NCBI RefSeq assembly: GCF_003460605.1
Contig: NZ_QTVN01000010.1
Coordinates: 2,501-66,500, forward strand
Length of the DNA: 64,000 nt
Reading direction: 5' to 3'
Origin: Ruminococcus sp. AF31-8BH
GTDB taxonomy: Bacteria > Bacillota > Clostridia > Lachnospirales > Lachnospiraceae
In this document: in pieces, positions 1 through 8,796 of the stretch
Position numbering within the stretch: the stretch's first letter is position 1
How the letters are laid out: every line of letters begins with the position of its first letter
Notes under the pieces: generated by a model
The model's database searches: none
What the model was told of the DNA's origin: nothing
What the model saw: the letters and a program-made list of their open reading frames with translations, nothing else
Program-made: the position numbers and the translations under genes

Positions 1-55
1 TTTCTTCCAAAAGCTGCCAAAAGGTAGCAACAATTGCATGTTTTGTTCGATTCAT
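1..55 (-). CDS. Partial TetR/AcrR-type regulator, N-terminus only
   Basis: Reading the minus strand from an ATG at 53-55 gives MNRTKHAIVATFWQLLEE and then leaves the window. The pattern (short basic start, then a helix such as AIVATFWQLLEE) matches the first helix of TetR-family DNA-binding domains. A ribosome-binding site AGGAGGGCAAAG lies just upstream (56-67). Only 18 residues are visible, so the family call rests on this first helix. Its target cannot be inferred. Confidence 0.5.
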   Translation of the reverse strand, partial: MNRTKHAIVATFWQLLEE

Positions 56-150
56 CTTTGCCCTCCTATTTTTTATATTATACAGAAAAAACCTCCTTCA
101 CACAATTGTATATCAAGCTTTTCAGAAGCCAAACCTTATAGAATAACAAG

Positions 151-197
151 AAAAGCCTGCAATACCACCCTTTCAGGAGGTATCGCAGGCTTCCTTT
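151..197 (-). terminator. Rho-independent terminator of the PFOR gene
   Basis: On the minus strand AAGCCTGCGATACC pairs with GGTATTGCAGGCTT around a short loop, followed by TTTTCTTG. It lies about 75 bp past the PFOR stop codon. Confidence 0.8.
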
Positions 198-267
198 ACG
201 CTACGACACGATAAGCACTATGTGCTTATACTATATATTTATAATGCGGACTTGCCGCGGGTGATTC

Positions 268-3200
268 TTATTCCTCTGTTCCGTACAGAGTGATCAGCTT
301 CTGCAGATACTCATATCTTGCCTTAGCCTCAGACTGGTTCTTAGCGAACAGTCTTGCAGCCTTCTCAGGATTCTGACGCTGTAAGGAGTTGTAACGAACC
401 TCACCATTTAAGAATTCCTGATAATCTGTCATATCCGGTGCTTTGGAATCAAGGCTGAACTTGCTTCCTTCTGCAGCAGGATTGAAGCGGAAGTTGTGCC
501 AGTATCCACACTTAACAGCCAGCTCTTCCTCTGTCTGAGCTTTGGACATACCCTTCTTGATACCATGGTTGATACATGGAGCGTATGCGATGATAAGTGA
601 TGGTCCCGGATAAGCCTCTGCCTCTGCAATTGCCTTAATAGCCTGGTTGAAGTCAGCTCCCATGGAGATCTGAGCAACATATACATAGCCATAGCTCATT
701 GCGATAGAAGCCATATCTTTCTTCTTGGTCTCTTTACCGCCAGCTGCGAACTGTGCGATTGCACCTGTAGGTGTAGACTTGGAAGACTGTCCGCCTGTGT
801 TGGAATAAACCTCTGTATCGAATACCATAACGTTGATATCACGTCCGCTTGCGAGAACATGGTCAACACCGCCGAATCCGATATCGTAAGCCCATCCGTC
901 ACCACCGAAGATCCACTGGGATTTCTTAGCGAGGAAGTCTTTCTGTGTAAGGATGTCTTTTGCCTTGTCACATCCGCATGCCTCAAGAGCTGCAACCAGT
1001 TTCTCAGTTGCTGCACCGTTGGTAGCGCCGCAAGCGAAGGTATCCAGCCATTCCTGACCAGCAGCCTTAACGTCTTCGTTATTTCCGTTAGCTACAGCAT
1101 CTTCAACCTTTGCTTTCAGACCATCACGAATAGCCTTCTGAGCAAGAAGCATACCATAACCAAACTCAGCGTTATCCTCGAATAAGGAGTTGCCCCATGC
1201 AGGACCCTGGCCCTTAGCATTTACGGTATATGGTGTAGAAGGTGAGGAGTTACCCCAGATAGAGGAGCATCCTGTAGCGTTTGCAATGTACATTCTGTCA
1301 CCGAACAGCTGGGTGATCAGTTTTGCGTAAGGTGTCTCACCACATCCAGCACAAGCTCCTGAGAACTCAAGAAGCGGCTGTTTGAACTGGCTTCCCTTAA
1401 CAGTTGTCTCTTTGAATTTTGCGATAACGTCTTCTTTAACCGGAAGAGTTACACCGTAATCAAAGTATTTCTGCTCTCCCATGTTTGCTTCAAGGTTTTC
1501 CATAGCAAGTGCCTTAGCACCCTTCTTACCTGGGCAAACGTTCGCACAGGAACCACATCCTGTACAGTCAAGAGCGGATACAGTCATAGTGAACTGATAC
1601 TCTTTCATACCAGTCATTGGTAATGTCTTGATTCCCTCTGGAGCATTTGCAGCCTCATCAGCTGTAAGAGCTACCGGACGGATAACTGCGTGCGGGCAGA
1701 CATAAGCACATCTGTTACACTGGATACAGTTCTCCGGATTCCATACAGGGATATTTACAGCGATACCACGTTTCTCGTATGCAGCAGCACCGGATGGTGT
1801 AGTACCGTCAACATAATCTTTGAATGCGGATACAGGCAGTGTGTTACCTTCCTGAGCATTAACCTTAGCCTGGATGTTGTTAACGAAATCAACAACTTCC
1901 TGACGTCCCTCTGTAGCGTGGGTCATGTGCAGACCTTCGTCAGCAGCATCTTTCCAGCTCTCCGGAACCTGGATCTCAACAACCTGCTTAGCACCAGCAT
2001 CGATAGCTGCCCAGTTCTTCTGAACAACGTCATCACCTTTACGTCCGTATGTTGCTTTCGCAGCAGCCTTCATCAGCTCGATAGCCTGATCCTCCGGAAT
2101 GATTCCGGTAAGTTTGAAGAATGCGGACTGAAGGATTGTGTTGATACGTGTTGGTCCCATGCCAGTCTCGATACCGATCTTAACACCGTCGATGGTGTAG
2201 AACTTGATACCGTGGTTAGCGATGAATGCCTTAACCTGTCCTGGAAGATGTTTCTCAAGGCCTTCCATATCCCAAGCACAGTTCAGAAGGAATGTACCGC
2301 CGTCAACTAACTCCTGTACCATGTTGTATTTATTAACATAGGAAGGATTGTGACATGCTACGAAGTTTGCTTTGTGGATCAGATAGGTAGACTTGATCGG
2401 TTTCTTACCAAAACGAAGGTGGGACATTGTAACACCACCGGACTTCTTGGAGTCATAATCAAAGTATGCCTGAGCGTACATATCTGTATTGTCACCGATG
2501 ATCTTGATGGAGTTCTTGTTAGCACCTACAGTACCGTCAGCACCAAGTCCCCAGAACTTACAGTTTGTAGTTCCCTCTGGAGTAGTTACAAGCGGAGCGC
2601 CTGTCTCAAGGGAAAGGTTAGTAACATCATCCACGATACCAAGAGTGAATTTCTCTTTCTCAGTATTGTCATATACAGCTACGATCTGAGCCGGTGTTGT
2701 GTCCTTGGAACCAAGTCCGTAACGTCCGGTGAAGATCTTAACGCCGTCAAATTTGCTGTTCTTAAGTGCAGCAACAACATCAAGATACAGAGGCTCGCCC
2801 TGAGCTCCTGGCTCTTTTGTTCTGTCAAGAACTGTGATCTGTTTTACTGTCTCAGGAATAGCATCGATCAGAGCCTGTGCGCAGAATGGTCTGTAAAGAC
2901 GAACTTTTACAACACCAACTTTTCTGCCGGCTGCCATTAAGTAGTCGATTGTCTCCTCGATTGTATCGTTTACAGAACCCATAGCTACGATAACGTGCTC
3001 TGCGTCTGCTGCTCCATAGTAGTTGAACAGCTTGTAATCGGTACCGATCTTAGCGTTAACTTTGTCCATGTACTCCTGTACGACTGCCGGAAGAGCATCG
3101 TAGTACGGGTTACATGCTTCTCTTGCCTGGAAGAAGATATCCGGGTTCTGAGCGGAACCTCTCTGACATGGATGATTTGGATTCAGTGCGTGATCACGGA

Positions 3201-3807
3201 ATGCCTGGATAGCGTCCATGTCTGCCATATCTTTCAGGTCTTCATAATCCCATGTCTCGATCTTCTGGATCTCGTGGGATGTACGGAATCCATCGAAGAA
3301 GTTGATGAATGGAACTTTACCCTTGATTGCTGCAAGGTGTGCTACTGGAGTAAGGTCCATAACTTCCTGTACGGAAGACTCGCACAGCATTGCGCAGCCG
3401 GTCTGACGACAGGCCATAACGTCGGAATGATCTCCGAAAATGGAAAGTGCGTGGGAAGCAAGTGCACGAGCGGATACGTTGAATACGCCCGGAAGCTGCT
3501 CACCAGCGATCTTGTAAAGGTTCGGGATCATCAGTAACAGACCCTGGGATGCTGTATAGGTAGTAGTAAGGGCACCAGCTGCAAGAGATCCGTGTACTGC
3601 ACCAGCAGCACCAGCCTCAGACTGCATCTCTGTTACCTGTACTTCCTGTCCAAAGATGTTCTTTCTTCCCTGGGTTGCCCACTCGTCTGTAGCTTCAGCC
3701 ATAACAGATGAAGGGGTGATCGGGTAAATTGCAGCTACATCAGAAAAAGCGTATGATGCATGAGCGGCTGCATGGTTACCATCCATGGTTTTCATCTTTC
3801 TTGCCAT
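268..3807 (-). CDS. nifJ: Pyruvate:ferredoxin (flavodoxin) oxidoreductase, homodimeric type
   Basis: Converts pyruvate and CoA to acetyl-CoA and CO2 while reducing ferredoxin; it is the central fermentative step in the cytosol of anaerobes. The 1179-residue length is normal for the single-chain enzyme. In order one sees the N-terminal pyruvate-binding domain (YPITPSSVMAE near residue 30), the CoA-binding/gamma region, two 4Fe-4S motifs around residues 695-760 (CIQCNRCAYVCP and CTGCGSCANVCP), a further cluster ligand motif CAGCGE, and the thiamine-diphosphate site GDGWAYDIGFGG followed by the YSNTGGQ loop. The start is the ATG at 3807 with AGGAGGAAAA upstream. It has its own extended -10 promoter and terminator, and an Rrf2-family regulator lies immediately upstream in the same direction. 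Confidence 0.97.
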   Translation of the reverse strand: MARKMKTMDGNHAAAHASYAFSDVAAIYPITPSSVMAEATDEWATQGRKNIFGQEVQVTEMQSEAGAAGAVHGSLAAGALTTTYTASQGLLLMIPNLYKIAGEQLPGVFNVSARALASHALSIFGDHSDVMACRQTGCAMLCESSVQEVMDLTPVAHLAAIKGKVPFINFFDGFRTSHEIQKIETWDYEDLKDMADMDAIQAFRDHALNPNHPCQRGSAQNPDIFFQAREACNPYYDALPAVVQEYMDKVNAKIGTDYKLFNYYGAADAEHVIVAMGSVNDTIEETIDYLMAAGRKVGVVKVRLYRPFCAQALIDAIPETVKQITVLDRTKEPGAQGEPLYLDVVAALKNSKFDGVKIFTGRYGLGSKDTTPAQIVAVYDNTEKEKFTLGIVDDVTNLSLETGAPLVTTPEGTTNCKFWGLGADGTVGANKNSIKIIGDNTDMYAQAYFDYDSKKSGGVTMSHLRFGKKPIKSTYLIHKANFVACHNPSYVNKYNMVQELVDGGTFLLNCAWDMEGLEKHLPGQVKAFIANHGIKFYTIDGVKIGIETGMGPTRINTILQSAFFKLTGIIPEDQAIELMKAAAKATYGRKGDDVVQKNWAAIDAGAKQVVEIQVPESWKDAADEGLHMTHATEGRQEVVDFVNNIQAKVNAQEGNTLPVSAFKDYVDGTTPSGAAAYEKRGIAVNIPVWNPENCIQCNRCAYVCPHAVIRPVALTADEAANAPEGIKTLPMTGMKEYQFTMTVSALDCTGCGSCANVCPGKKGAKALAMENLEANMGEQKYFDYGVTLPVKEDVIAKFKETTVKGSQFKQPLLEFSGACAGCGETPYAKLITQLFGDRMYIANATGCSSIWGNSSPSTPYTVNAKGQGPAWGNSLFEDNAEFGYGMLLAQKAIRDGLKAKVEDAVANGNNEDVKAAGQEWLDTFACGATNGAATEKLVAALEACGCDKAKDILTQKDFLAKKSQWIFGGDGWAYDIGFGGVDHVLASGRDINVMVFDTEVYSNTGGQSSKSTPTGAIAQFAAGGKETKKKDMASIAMSYGYVYVAQISMGADFNQAIKAIAEAEAYPGPSLIIAYAPCINHGIKKGMSKAQTEEELAVKCGYWHNFRFNPAAEGSKFSLDSKAPDMTDYQEFLNGEVRYNSLQRQNPEKAARLFAKNQSEAKARYEYLQKLITLYGTEE

Positions 3808-3850
3808 AGTTTGTTTTTCCTCCTTAAAGGTATGTTGAAAATAATATCTC

Positions 3851-3867
3851 TAGACACATCGTGTCTA
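3851..3867. promoter_or_regulatory. Perfect 7-bp inverted repeat in the PFOR leader
   Basis: TAGACAC-ATC-GTGTCTA is a perfect dyad placed about 8-24 nt downstream of the predicted transcription start of nifJ. The position suits a repressor operator or a short leader hairpin. The neighbouring Rrf2 protein is the obvious candidate binder, but this is inference. Confidence 0.4.
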
Positions 3868-3881
3868 AAAGTCCATATAAC

Positions 3882-3910
3882 ATTATAGCATAATCTTCCA
3901 TTGATGTCCA
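3882..3910 (-). promoter_or_regulatory. Sigma-A promoter of nifJ (extended -10)
   Basis: Minus strand TGGACA, 17-bp spacer, TATAAT, with TGC directly before the -10. Confidence 0.75.
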
Positions 3911-4020
3911 TTTTGTTTTTTGTACATTATCACATACAAAAAACGGTCATGAGGGAAAATCTCATGGCCGCTTCTGGCTTTAGCAGATATCCTGCTGCCA
4001 AAGCATTTATTCACTTCTTT

Positions 4021-4434
4021 TTAATTCTCCGGAGCAAAAACCTCCTGAAGATTCTTTCTTTTGAGCATTTTCCAAACACCCTGCTGAATCTCACAGAGCT
4101 CCCTGTGCATATAGCAGGGAAGGTGATCTCCCCTTCCATCTACCGGACATTCGTAACCGGATGCCATGCACTCAATGATAAACAGATCAGGGTCAATGGC
4201 ACTGTACACATCGAATAATGTCAGCTCCGTCATAGATTTATTCATGGCATATCCGCCATGTACACCGCGGTATCCTTTTACAATGCCTGCTTTCTGAAGT
4301 TTCTTAAGGATCTTGTAGGCAAAGGGTGCGGTAATGGATTCCTTCTCACAGATTTCATTAACGCTAAGGCGGGTTTCCGCTGACAGTGCCCGAAGAACTC
4401 TTGCTGCATAATCGCATTCTCTCGTAATAAACAT
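4021..4434 (-). CDS. Rrf2 family transcriptional regulator, probable Fe-S sensor
   Basis: A 137-residue winged-helix protein starting MFITRECDYAARVLRAL, the typical Rrf2/IscR opening. Residues 10-60 form the helix-turn-helix. A C-terminal block has three cysteines (ECMASGYECPVDGRGDHLPC), as in Fe-S-binding IscR/NsrR relatives. I chose the ATG at 4434 because it has AAGGAGAAAGG 9 nt upstream; an earlier in-frame ATG would add 26 residues that do not resemble the family. It lies 213 bp upstream of nifJ on the same strand, which suggests redox or Fe-S control of pyruvate oxidation. The ligand and targets are not known from sequence. Confidence 0.88.
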   Translation of the reverse strand: MFITRECDYAARVLRALSAETRLSVNEICEKESITAPFAYKILKKLQKAGIVKGYRGVHGGYAMNKSMTELTLFDVYSAIDPDLFIIECMASGYECPVDGRGDHLPCYMHRELCEIQQGVWKMLKRKNLQEVFAPEN

Positions 4435-4474
4435 ATCTGTAACCTTTCTCCTTACTGGACACGAATCATAATAA

Positions 4475-4510
4475 GATGTTAGGGTTAAAAAGTATTCTGG
4501 CCCTGACATC
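4475..4510. repeat. Copy 1 of a dispersed GATGTTAGGG hairpin
   Basis: GATGTTAGGG and CCCTGACATC face each other around an AT-rich loop. The sequence is related to the hairpins at 32929, 36144 and 41541. It lies in the leader of the Rrf2 gene. Confidence 0.6.
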
Positions 4511-4566
4511 ATAATAAAAAATGTATACTGTCCTTATGTGGTCTTCTTCCCCCAAAAACTTCCTAA

Positions 4567-4595
4567 AGTATAACAATTATTCTTACAATTTTCAA
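4567..4595 (-). promoter_or_regulatory. Sigma-A promoter of the Rrf2 regulator gene
   Basis: Minus strand TTGAAA, 17-bp spacer, TATACT, with TGT before the -10. The leader would be about 125 nt and would contain the hairpin at 4475-4510. Confidence 0.65.
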
Positions 4596-4628
4596 CTGTT
4601 ATTTAATTTTTTTAACATTTATTTCACG

Positions 4629-5156
4629 TTATTTTGTATTATCGTTAATTTCAAGACGTTCCTTTATTTCCTGGCAGATCTCTTTTGCGGTGCGTCCGTC
4701 GGTTTTCACTATGATGTCTGCGGCTGCTTCATATTTCGGTCTTCTGGCCTCCATCAGCTGTTCTATGTACTGGGGATTCATGTTTTTTTCCAGGAGGGGA
4801 CGGTTGTGGCTGCCCTTTACCCTCTCGTAAACGGTCTGAGGGGTGGCGGTAAGAAGCACAATGGTTCCGTTCTTCTTCATTTCCTCTACGTTGCACTGGC
4901 GCATTACGGTACCGCCGCCGCAGGAAACTACAATGTTGTCCATGTGGGAGATTCTCTTCACAAGCTCTGTCTCCAGATTGCGGAAAGTTTCCTCGCCTTT
5001 TTGCGCAAAAATATCAGGAATGCTCATTCCCTGTTCCTGGACGATCTGCTCGTCCATCTCTATTTTCCGAAGGCCGCACAGCTGGTGCAGGCAGTTTAAA
5101 ATGGTGCTTTTGCCGGTTCCCATAAATCCGGTCAGATAGATCTGTCTTTTCGGCAT
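4629..5156 (-). CDS. aroK: Shikimate kinase
   Basis: Phosphorylates shikimate with ATP in chorismate/aromatic amino acid synthesis. The 175-residue product has the P-loop GFMGTGKST near the start, the shikimate-binding Asp in MDEQIV, the SCGGGTV motif and a lid RPLL, all in family order. The ATG at 5156 (MPKRQIYLTGF) is preferred over an upstream ATG because GAGAGGG lies upstream and family members begin here. It is an isolated gene with its own promoter, divergent from the ABC-F gene, and no other aromatic pathway gene is nearby. Confidence 0.92.
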   Translation of the reverse strand: MPKRQIYLTGFMGTGKSTILNCLHQLCGLRKIEMDEQIVQEQGMSIPDIFAQKGEETFRNLETELVKRISHMDNIVVSCGGGTVMRQCNVEEMKKNGTIVLLTATPQTVYERVKGSHNRPLLEKNMNPQYIEQLMEARRPKYEAAADIIVKTDGRTAKEICQEIKERLEINDNTK

Positions 5157-5233
5157 ATCTTTTCCCTCTCTGTATTTCCTCATGGAAAAGCTTCCTAGCA
5201 AAGTTTTTCCACGTAAATTTTGATATTCCAGAT

Positions 5234-5262
5234 ATTATAGCAGTGGTTTTTTTCTTTGTAAA
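5234..5262 (-). promoter_or_regulatory. Sigma-A promoter of shikimate kinase
   Basis: Minus strand TTTACA, 17-bp spacer, TATAAT, extended by TGC. Confidence 0.75.
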
Positions 5263-5351
5263 GAGCCTTATTGGGCTGCCGTCCCCTGTTTTAGCGTGTT
5301 TCTGCTACAAAACAGCGAAAAAACCAGAAATAATTGTTGCATATTTGCCAG

Positions 5352-5380
5352 TTTACGATAAAATGAAAATCGGCTATACT
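5352..5380 (+). promoter_or_regulatory. Promoter of the ABC-F gene
   Basis: TTTACG, 17-bp spacer, TATACT, about 50 bp upstream of the start codon. Confidence 0.5.
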
Positions 5381-5433
5381 TATTATTATGTGTGTTCATT
5401 TCATAAGGATGACTTATTTAATAGGAGGATAAT

Positions 5434-7074
5434 ATGATTTCAGCAAACAATATTACTTTGCGAGTTGGAAAGAAAGCTCTTTTCGAAGATGTAAATATCA
5501 AATTTACAGAGGGGAACTGTTACGGCCTGATCGGTGCCAACGGCGCAGGAAAGTCTACTTTCCTGAAGATCCTTTCCGGCCAGCTTGAGCCGACTAAGGG
5601 TGACATCGTGATCACACCGGGACAGCGTCTCTCTTTCTTGCAGCAGGACCACTTTAAATATGATGCTTATACGGTTCTTGATACCGTTATCATGGGTAAC
5701 CTTCGTCTCTACGAGATCATGAAAGAGAAGGAAGCCATCTATGCCAAAGAAGACTTCACCGATGAGGACGGAATCCGCGCCAGCGAGCTGGAGGGCGAAT
5801 TTGCAGAAATGAACGGATGGGAAGCAGAGTCTGACGCTGCTACCCTTCTGAACGGTCTTGGAATTGACACGGAATTCCACTATGCGCAGATGGCTGACCT
5901 TACAGGAAGCATGAAGGTCAAGGTTCTTCTTGCACAGGCCCTTTTCGGAAATCCGGATATCCTGCTTCTTGACGAGCCCACCAACCATCTGGACCTTCCG
6001 GCTATTGAGTGGCTTGAGGAGTTCCTGATCAACTTTGACAATACCGTTATCGTAGTTTCCCATGACCGTTACTTCCTGAACAAGGTTTGTACACAGACTG
6101 CAGATATCGACTATGGCAAGATCCAGCTGTACGCAGGTAACTATGACTTCTGGTATGAGTCCAGCCAGCTGCTGATCAAGCAGATGAAGGAAGCCAACAA
6201 AAAGAAAGAGGAGAAGATCAAGGAGCTGCAGGAATTTATTTCCAGATTCAGTGCCAACGCTTCCAAATCCAAGCAGGCAACCTCCCGTAAGAGAGCCCTT
6301 GAGAAAATCCAGCTGGATGACATGCGTCCTTCCAGCCGTAAATATCCATACATCGACTTCCGTCCTAACCGTGAGATTGGAAACGAAGTTCTTATGGTGG
6401 AGAATCTTTCCAAGACCATTGACGGCGTGAAGGTTCTGGATAACATTTCCTTTACTCTTGGCCGTGAGGATAAGGTTGCTTTCGTTGGTGCAAATGAGCA
6501 GGCCATTACCACTTTCTTTAAGATCATTACTGGCGAGATGGAGCCGGATGAAGGAAATTACAAGTGGGGAATCACAACTACTCAGGCTTATTTCCCCAAA
6601 GATAATACCAAGGAATTCGATAATGACCTTACCATTACAGACTGGCTGACCCAGTATTCTGAGATCAAGGATGCCACTTATGTGCGTGGATTCCTTGGAC
6701 GTATGCTTTTCCCGGGCGAGGACGGCGTGAAGCGTGTGCGCGTGCTTTCCGGTGGTGAGAAGGTTCGCTGCCTTCTTTCCAAGATGATGATCTCCGGTGC
6801 CAATATCCTGATTCTGGATGAGCCGACCAACCATCTGGATATGGAGTCTATCACAGCACTGAACAACGGTCTGATCAAGTTCCCAGGTGTGATCCTGTTT
6901 ACTTCTCATGACCACCAGTTTGTTCAGACAACTGCAAACCGTATTATGGAGATTCTGCCAAACGGTACTATGATCGATAAGATCACCACTTATGACGAGT
7001 ATCTGGCTAGCGATGAGATGGCTAAGAAGCGTCATGTATTTGAGATTAATGAGGAGGATGCACAGGATAACTAA
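5434..7074 (+). CDS. ABC-F family ATPase (ribosome-associated type)
   Basis: 546 residues with two ABC ATPase domains, a charged interdomain linker (about residues 240-300, rich in K and E) and no membrane segment: the ABC-F layout of ribosome-binding translation factors and antibiotic-protection proteins. Domain 1 has Walker A GANGAGKST and Walker B LLLDEPTNHLD, but its signature reads LTGSMKVKV instead of LSGG. Domain 2 keeps LSGGEKVR and LDEPTNHLD, but its P-loop is GANEQAITTFF and lacks the usual GK[ST]. Start ATG is backed by TAGGAGGATAAT. I infer a housekeeping translational role close to the YbiT branch; a resistance function cannot be told from sequence. The gene is monocistronic, with its own promoter and terminator. 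Confidence 0.9.
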   Translation: MISANNITLRVGKKALFEDVNIKFTEGNCYGLIGANGAGKSTFLKILSGQLEPTKGDIVITPGQRLSFLQQDHFKYDAYTVLDTVIMGNLRLYEIMKEKEAIYAKEDFTDEDGIRASELEGEFAEMNGWEAESDAATLLNGLGIDTEFHYAQMADLTGSMKVKVLLAQALFGNPDILLLDEPTNHLDLPAIEWLEEFLINFDNTVIVVSHDRYFLNKVCTQTADIDYGKIQLYAGNYDFWYESSQLLIKQMKEANKKKEEKIKELQEFISRFSANASKSKQATSRKRALEKIQLDDMRPSSRKYPYIDFRPNREIGNEVLMVENLSKTIDGVKVLDNISFTLGREDKVAFVGANEQAITTFFKIITGEMEPDEGNYKWGITTTQAYFPKDNTKEFDNDLTITDWLTQYSEIKDATYVRGFLGRMLFPGEDGVKRVRVLSGGEKVRCLLSKMMISGANILILDEPTNHLDMESITALNNGLIKFPGVILFTSHDHQFVQTTANRIMEILPNGTMIDKITTYDEYLASDEMAKKRHVFEINEEDAQDN

Positions 7075-7103
7075 GAGATGGGATTCCTGTGAATCTGCCA
7101 TAT

Positions 7104-7147
7104 AAAAAATAGGACGGTGTACAGATTTGTACGCCGTCCTATTTTTA
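7104..7147. terminator. Bidirectional terminator
   Basis: AAAATAGGACGGTGTAC and GTACGCCGTCCTATTTTT form a strong stem with T runs on both strands. It separates the ABC-F gene from the convergent secreted-protein gene. Confidence 0.88.
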
Positions 7148-7173
7148 TAAATCTTCAATTGTATGTGACAAAA

Positions 7174-7992
7174 TCAGGATGCTCTTCTTTTTTCTCCTGT
7201 TACTTTCAGATAATCGGATGGATAATAGTATGTGATCGTACCTCTCTTGGTAATCATATCTCCAGTGTAGGCTACACCCTTGGAATTTGCAGGGATCAGG
7301 CAGGAATAATACCTGGTAGAGCCATAGGCAGATGCATAAGAGCGGTTTTTCTTCATGGTACGTTTATTATTTACATATCTTCTGAAATACATATATTTGT
7401 CCTTGAAATCATACCGCTCAAAAGCATTCTTGTTCAGATTTCTCTGCATAACCACAGTGGAATTTCCGGAAATGATCAGCGGTAAGGTTGTGATGTTGCT
7501 GCCGGTACCCTTCAGCCAAAGCTTTCTGCCTTTTGTAACCTTCTGAGATTTCAACGGGCTGTGGTTTTTCATAATGCTTTTCTTAATTTTGACATTGGAT
7601 TTCCTGGAAGTCGCTACCACACGGATTTCTACAGTACCCGAATTCGCTTTCACGCATGCGATGATTCCACGGTTCGCACTGCGGTTCGCCTTAAAATAAG
7701 TGGAATTGGTGATGCTGGATTTCTTGCGGCAGTCTTTCATGGCCATAGCTTCCGTGCCATACGCATACACAATATCATATCTCGCACCGGATGTTTTCGG
7801 AATCACCTGCAGCTCATATTTACTGATCGCATTTCCACTGATGTTCTCATTTACAATATGAAGGCAGTTTCCTTTCTGAACAGTAGCTGTGAATGTCTTC
7901 CTGGCTGCCGATACTGGTATAGCGCTCATCATAGTCATCACCGCAACCGCTGCTCCAAGCAGCCATTTCTTAATTCTTTTTCCTTCTTTCAT
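7174..7992 (-). CDS. Secreted protein of unknown function
   Basis: 272 residues with a clear Sec signal peptide (basic start MKEGKRIKKW, hydrophobic LLGAAVAVMTMMSAIPVSA, cleavage after AAR). The mature part is very basic and rich in Ser, Thr, Lys and Tyr, with beta-prone stretches and few acidic residues, ending LKVTGEKRRAS. No catalytic motif is visible. AAGGAGGATTT precedes the ATG. I do not recognise the family; a cell-surface or extracellular protein is the most that can be said. The leader (7993-8120) holds two hairpins, one with the GCCCGAAGGGC loop just before the ribosome-binding site. Confidence 0.75.
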   Translation of the reverse strand: MKEGKRIKKWLLGAAVAVMTMMSAIPVSAARKTFTATVQKGNCLHIVNENISGNAISKYELQVIPKTSGARYDIVYAYGTEAMAMKDCRKKSSITNSTYFKANRSANRGIIACVKANSGTVEIRVVATSRKSNVKIKKSIMKNHSPLKSQKVTKGRKLWLKGTGSNITTLPLIISGNSTVVMQRNLNKNAFERYDFKDKYMYFRRYVNNKRTMKKNRSYASAYGSTRYYSCLIPANSKGVAYTGDMITKRGTITYYYPSDYLKVTGEKRRAS

Positions 7993-8136
7993 AAATCCTC
8001 CTTGCCGCCCTTCGGGCTGACTATTTACATTGACAGGTAAGAGTTGTTTTCGGACACGTCTTCGTGTCTGCCGTTTTTATTTATGGATATTCTAGCATAC
8101 TCTTTCCCTGTTTTTGTAAATTGGGATTACTTGGGA

Positions 8137-8622
8137 TTACTCTTCCCTGGCTGTAATGTTGGCTAATTTTCCACCGGTTACTTTCAGAAGATCTTCTACC
8201 GGAACTTTCAGGGTCAGTCCGATTCTTCCGCCGCTCACATAAATTTCCTGGAAATTGCCTGCGGATGCGTCAAAAACGGTGGGAAACGGCTTCTTCATTC
8301 CAATGGGGCTGCAGCCGCCTCGAACGTAGCCGGTGATCTTGGTGATATCTTTTACATGGATCATATCTACCGTCTTCTCTCCCACTGCCTTGGCTGCGGC
8401 TTTTCGGTCCACTTCTTTTTCAATGGGGACTACAAAGACATAGTATCCGCCGCTTTTGCCCTCCATCACCAGAGTTTTAAAGGACTGGTCATAGGGCGCA
8501 CCTGTAATGTCCGCGCAGTGGATTCCGTCAATAAATTCATCGCACTCATAGCTAAGTGCTTCATACTTTACTTTCTGTCTGTCAAGCATTCTCATTGCAT
8601 TTGTTTTTGCTTCTTTTGCCAT
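8137..8622 (-). CDS. ybaK: YbaK/EbsC-type aminoacyl-tRNA deacylase
   Basis: Members of this family hydrolyse mischarged Cys-tRNA(Pro) in the cytosol. The 161-residue protein has the family start (TNAMRMLDRQKVKYE), the catalytic lysine context SFKTLVMEG, and the conserved GYVRGGCSPIGMKKPFPT and VSGGRIGLTLKV blocks. Length is typical. The start ATG has AGGAGGTT upstream. It is monocistronic with its own promoter. Confidence 0.92.
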   Translation of the reverse strand: MAKEAKTNAMRMLDRQKVKYEALSYECDEFIDGIHCADITGAPYDQSFKTLVMEGKSGGYYVFVVPIEKEVDRKAAAKAVGEKTVDMIHVKDITKITGYVRGGCSPIGMKKPFPTVFDASAGNFQEIYVSGGRIGLTLKVPVEDLLKVTGGKLANITAREE

Positions 8623-8651
8623 TCTGGGTCAACCTCCTGTTGTGTATTGGC

Positions 8652-8681
8652 ATACTAATCATAATATGGCATGAGTGTCAA
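8652..8681 (-). promoter_or_regulatory. Promoter of the ybaK gene
   Basis: Minus strand consensus TTGACA, 18-bp spacer, TAGTAT, about 30 bp from the start codon. Confidence 0.5.
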
Positions 8682-8722
8682 AAGGTCGATTTGATGATCT
8701 TTTAACTGCCTGGGAATATTCA

Positions 8723-8762
8723 CAAAACAAAAGCACCTCCAATTTTGTTGAAAGTGCTTTGT
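8723..8762 (-). terminator. Terminator of the GGGtGRT operon
   Basis: Minus strand AAAGCAC and GTGCTTT pair around a loop of about 17 nt, followed by TTTTGTTTTG. Confidence 0.65.
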
Positions 8763-8796
8763 TTTATCAGATAGTATTTATCCTCTTATTCAATTA

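Noticed and set aside
5440..7158. 572-codon open frame antisense to the ABC-F gene
   Set aside because: It is the mirror of a well-conserved ABC-F coding sequence, has no ribosome-binding site and no recognisable domain.
8050..8082. GACACG/CGTGTC hairpin followed by TTTTTAT as a plus-strand terminator
   Set aside because: No plus-strand gene precedes it; it is more simply a leader hairpin of the secreted-protein gene. It resembles the dyad at 3851 but with different spacing.
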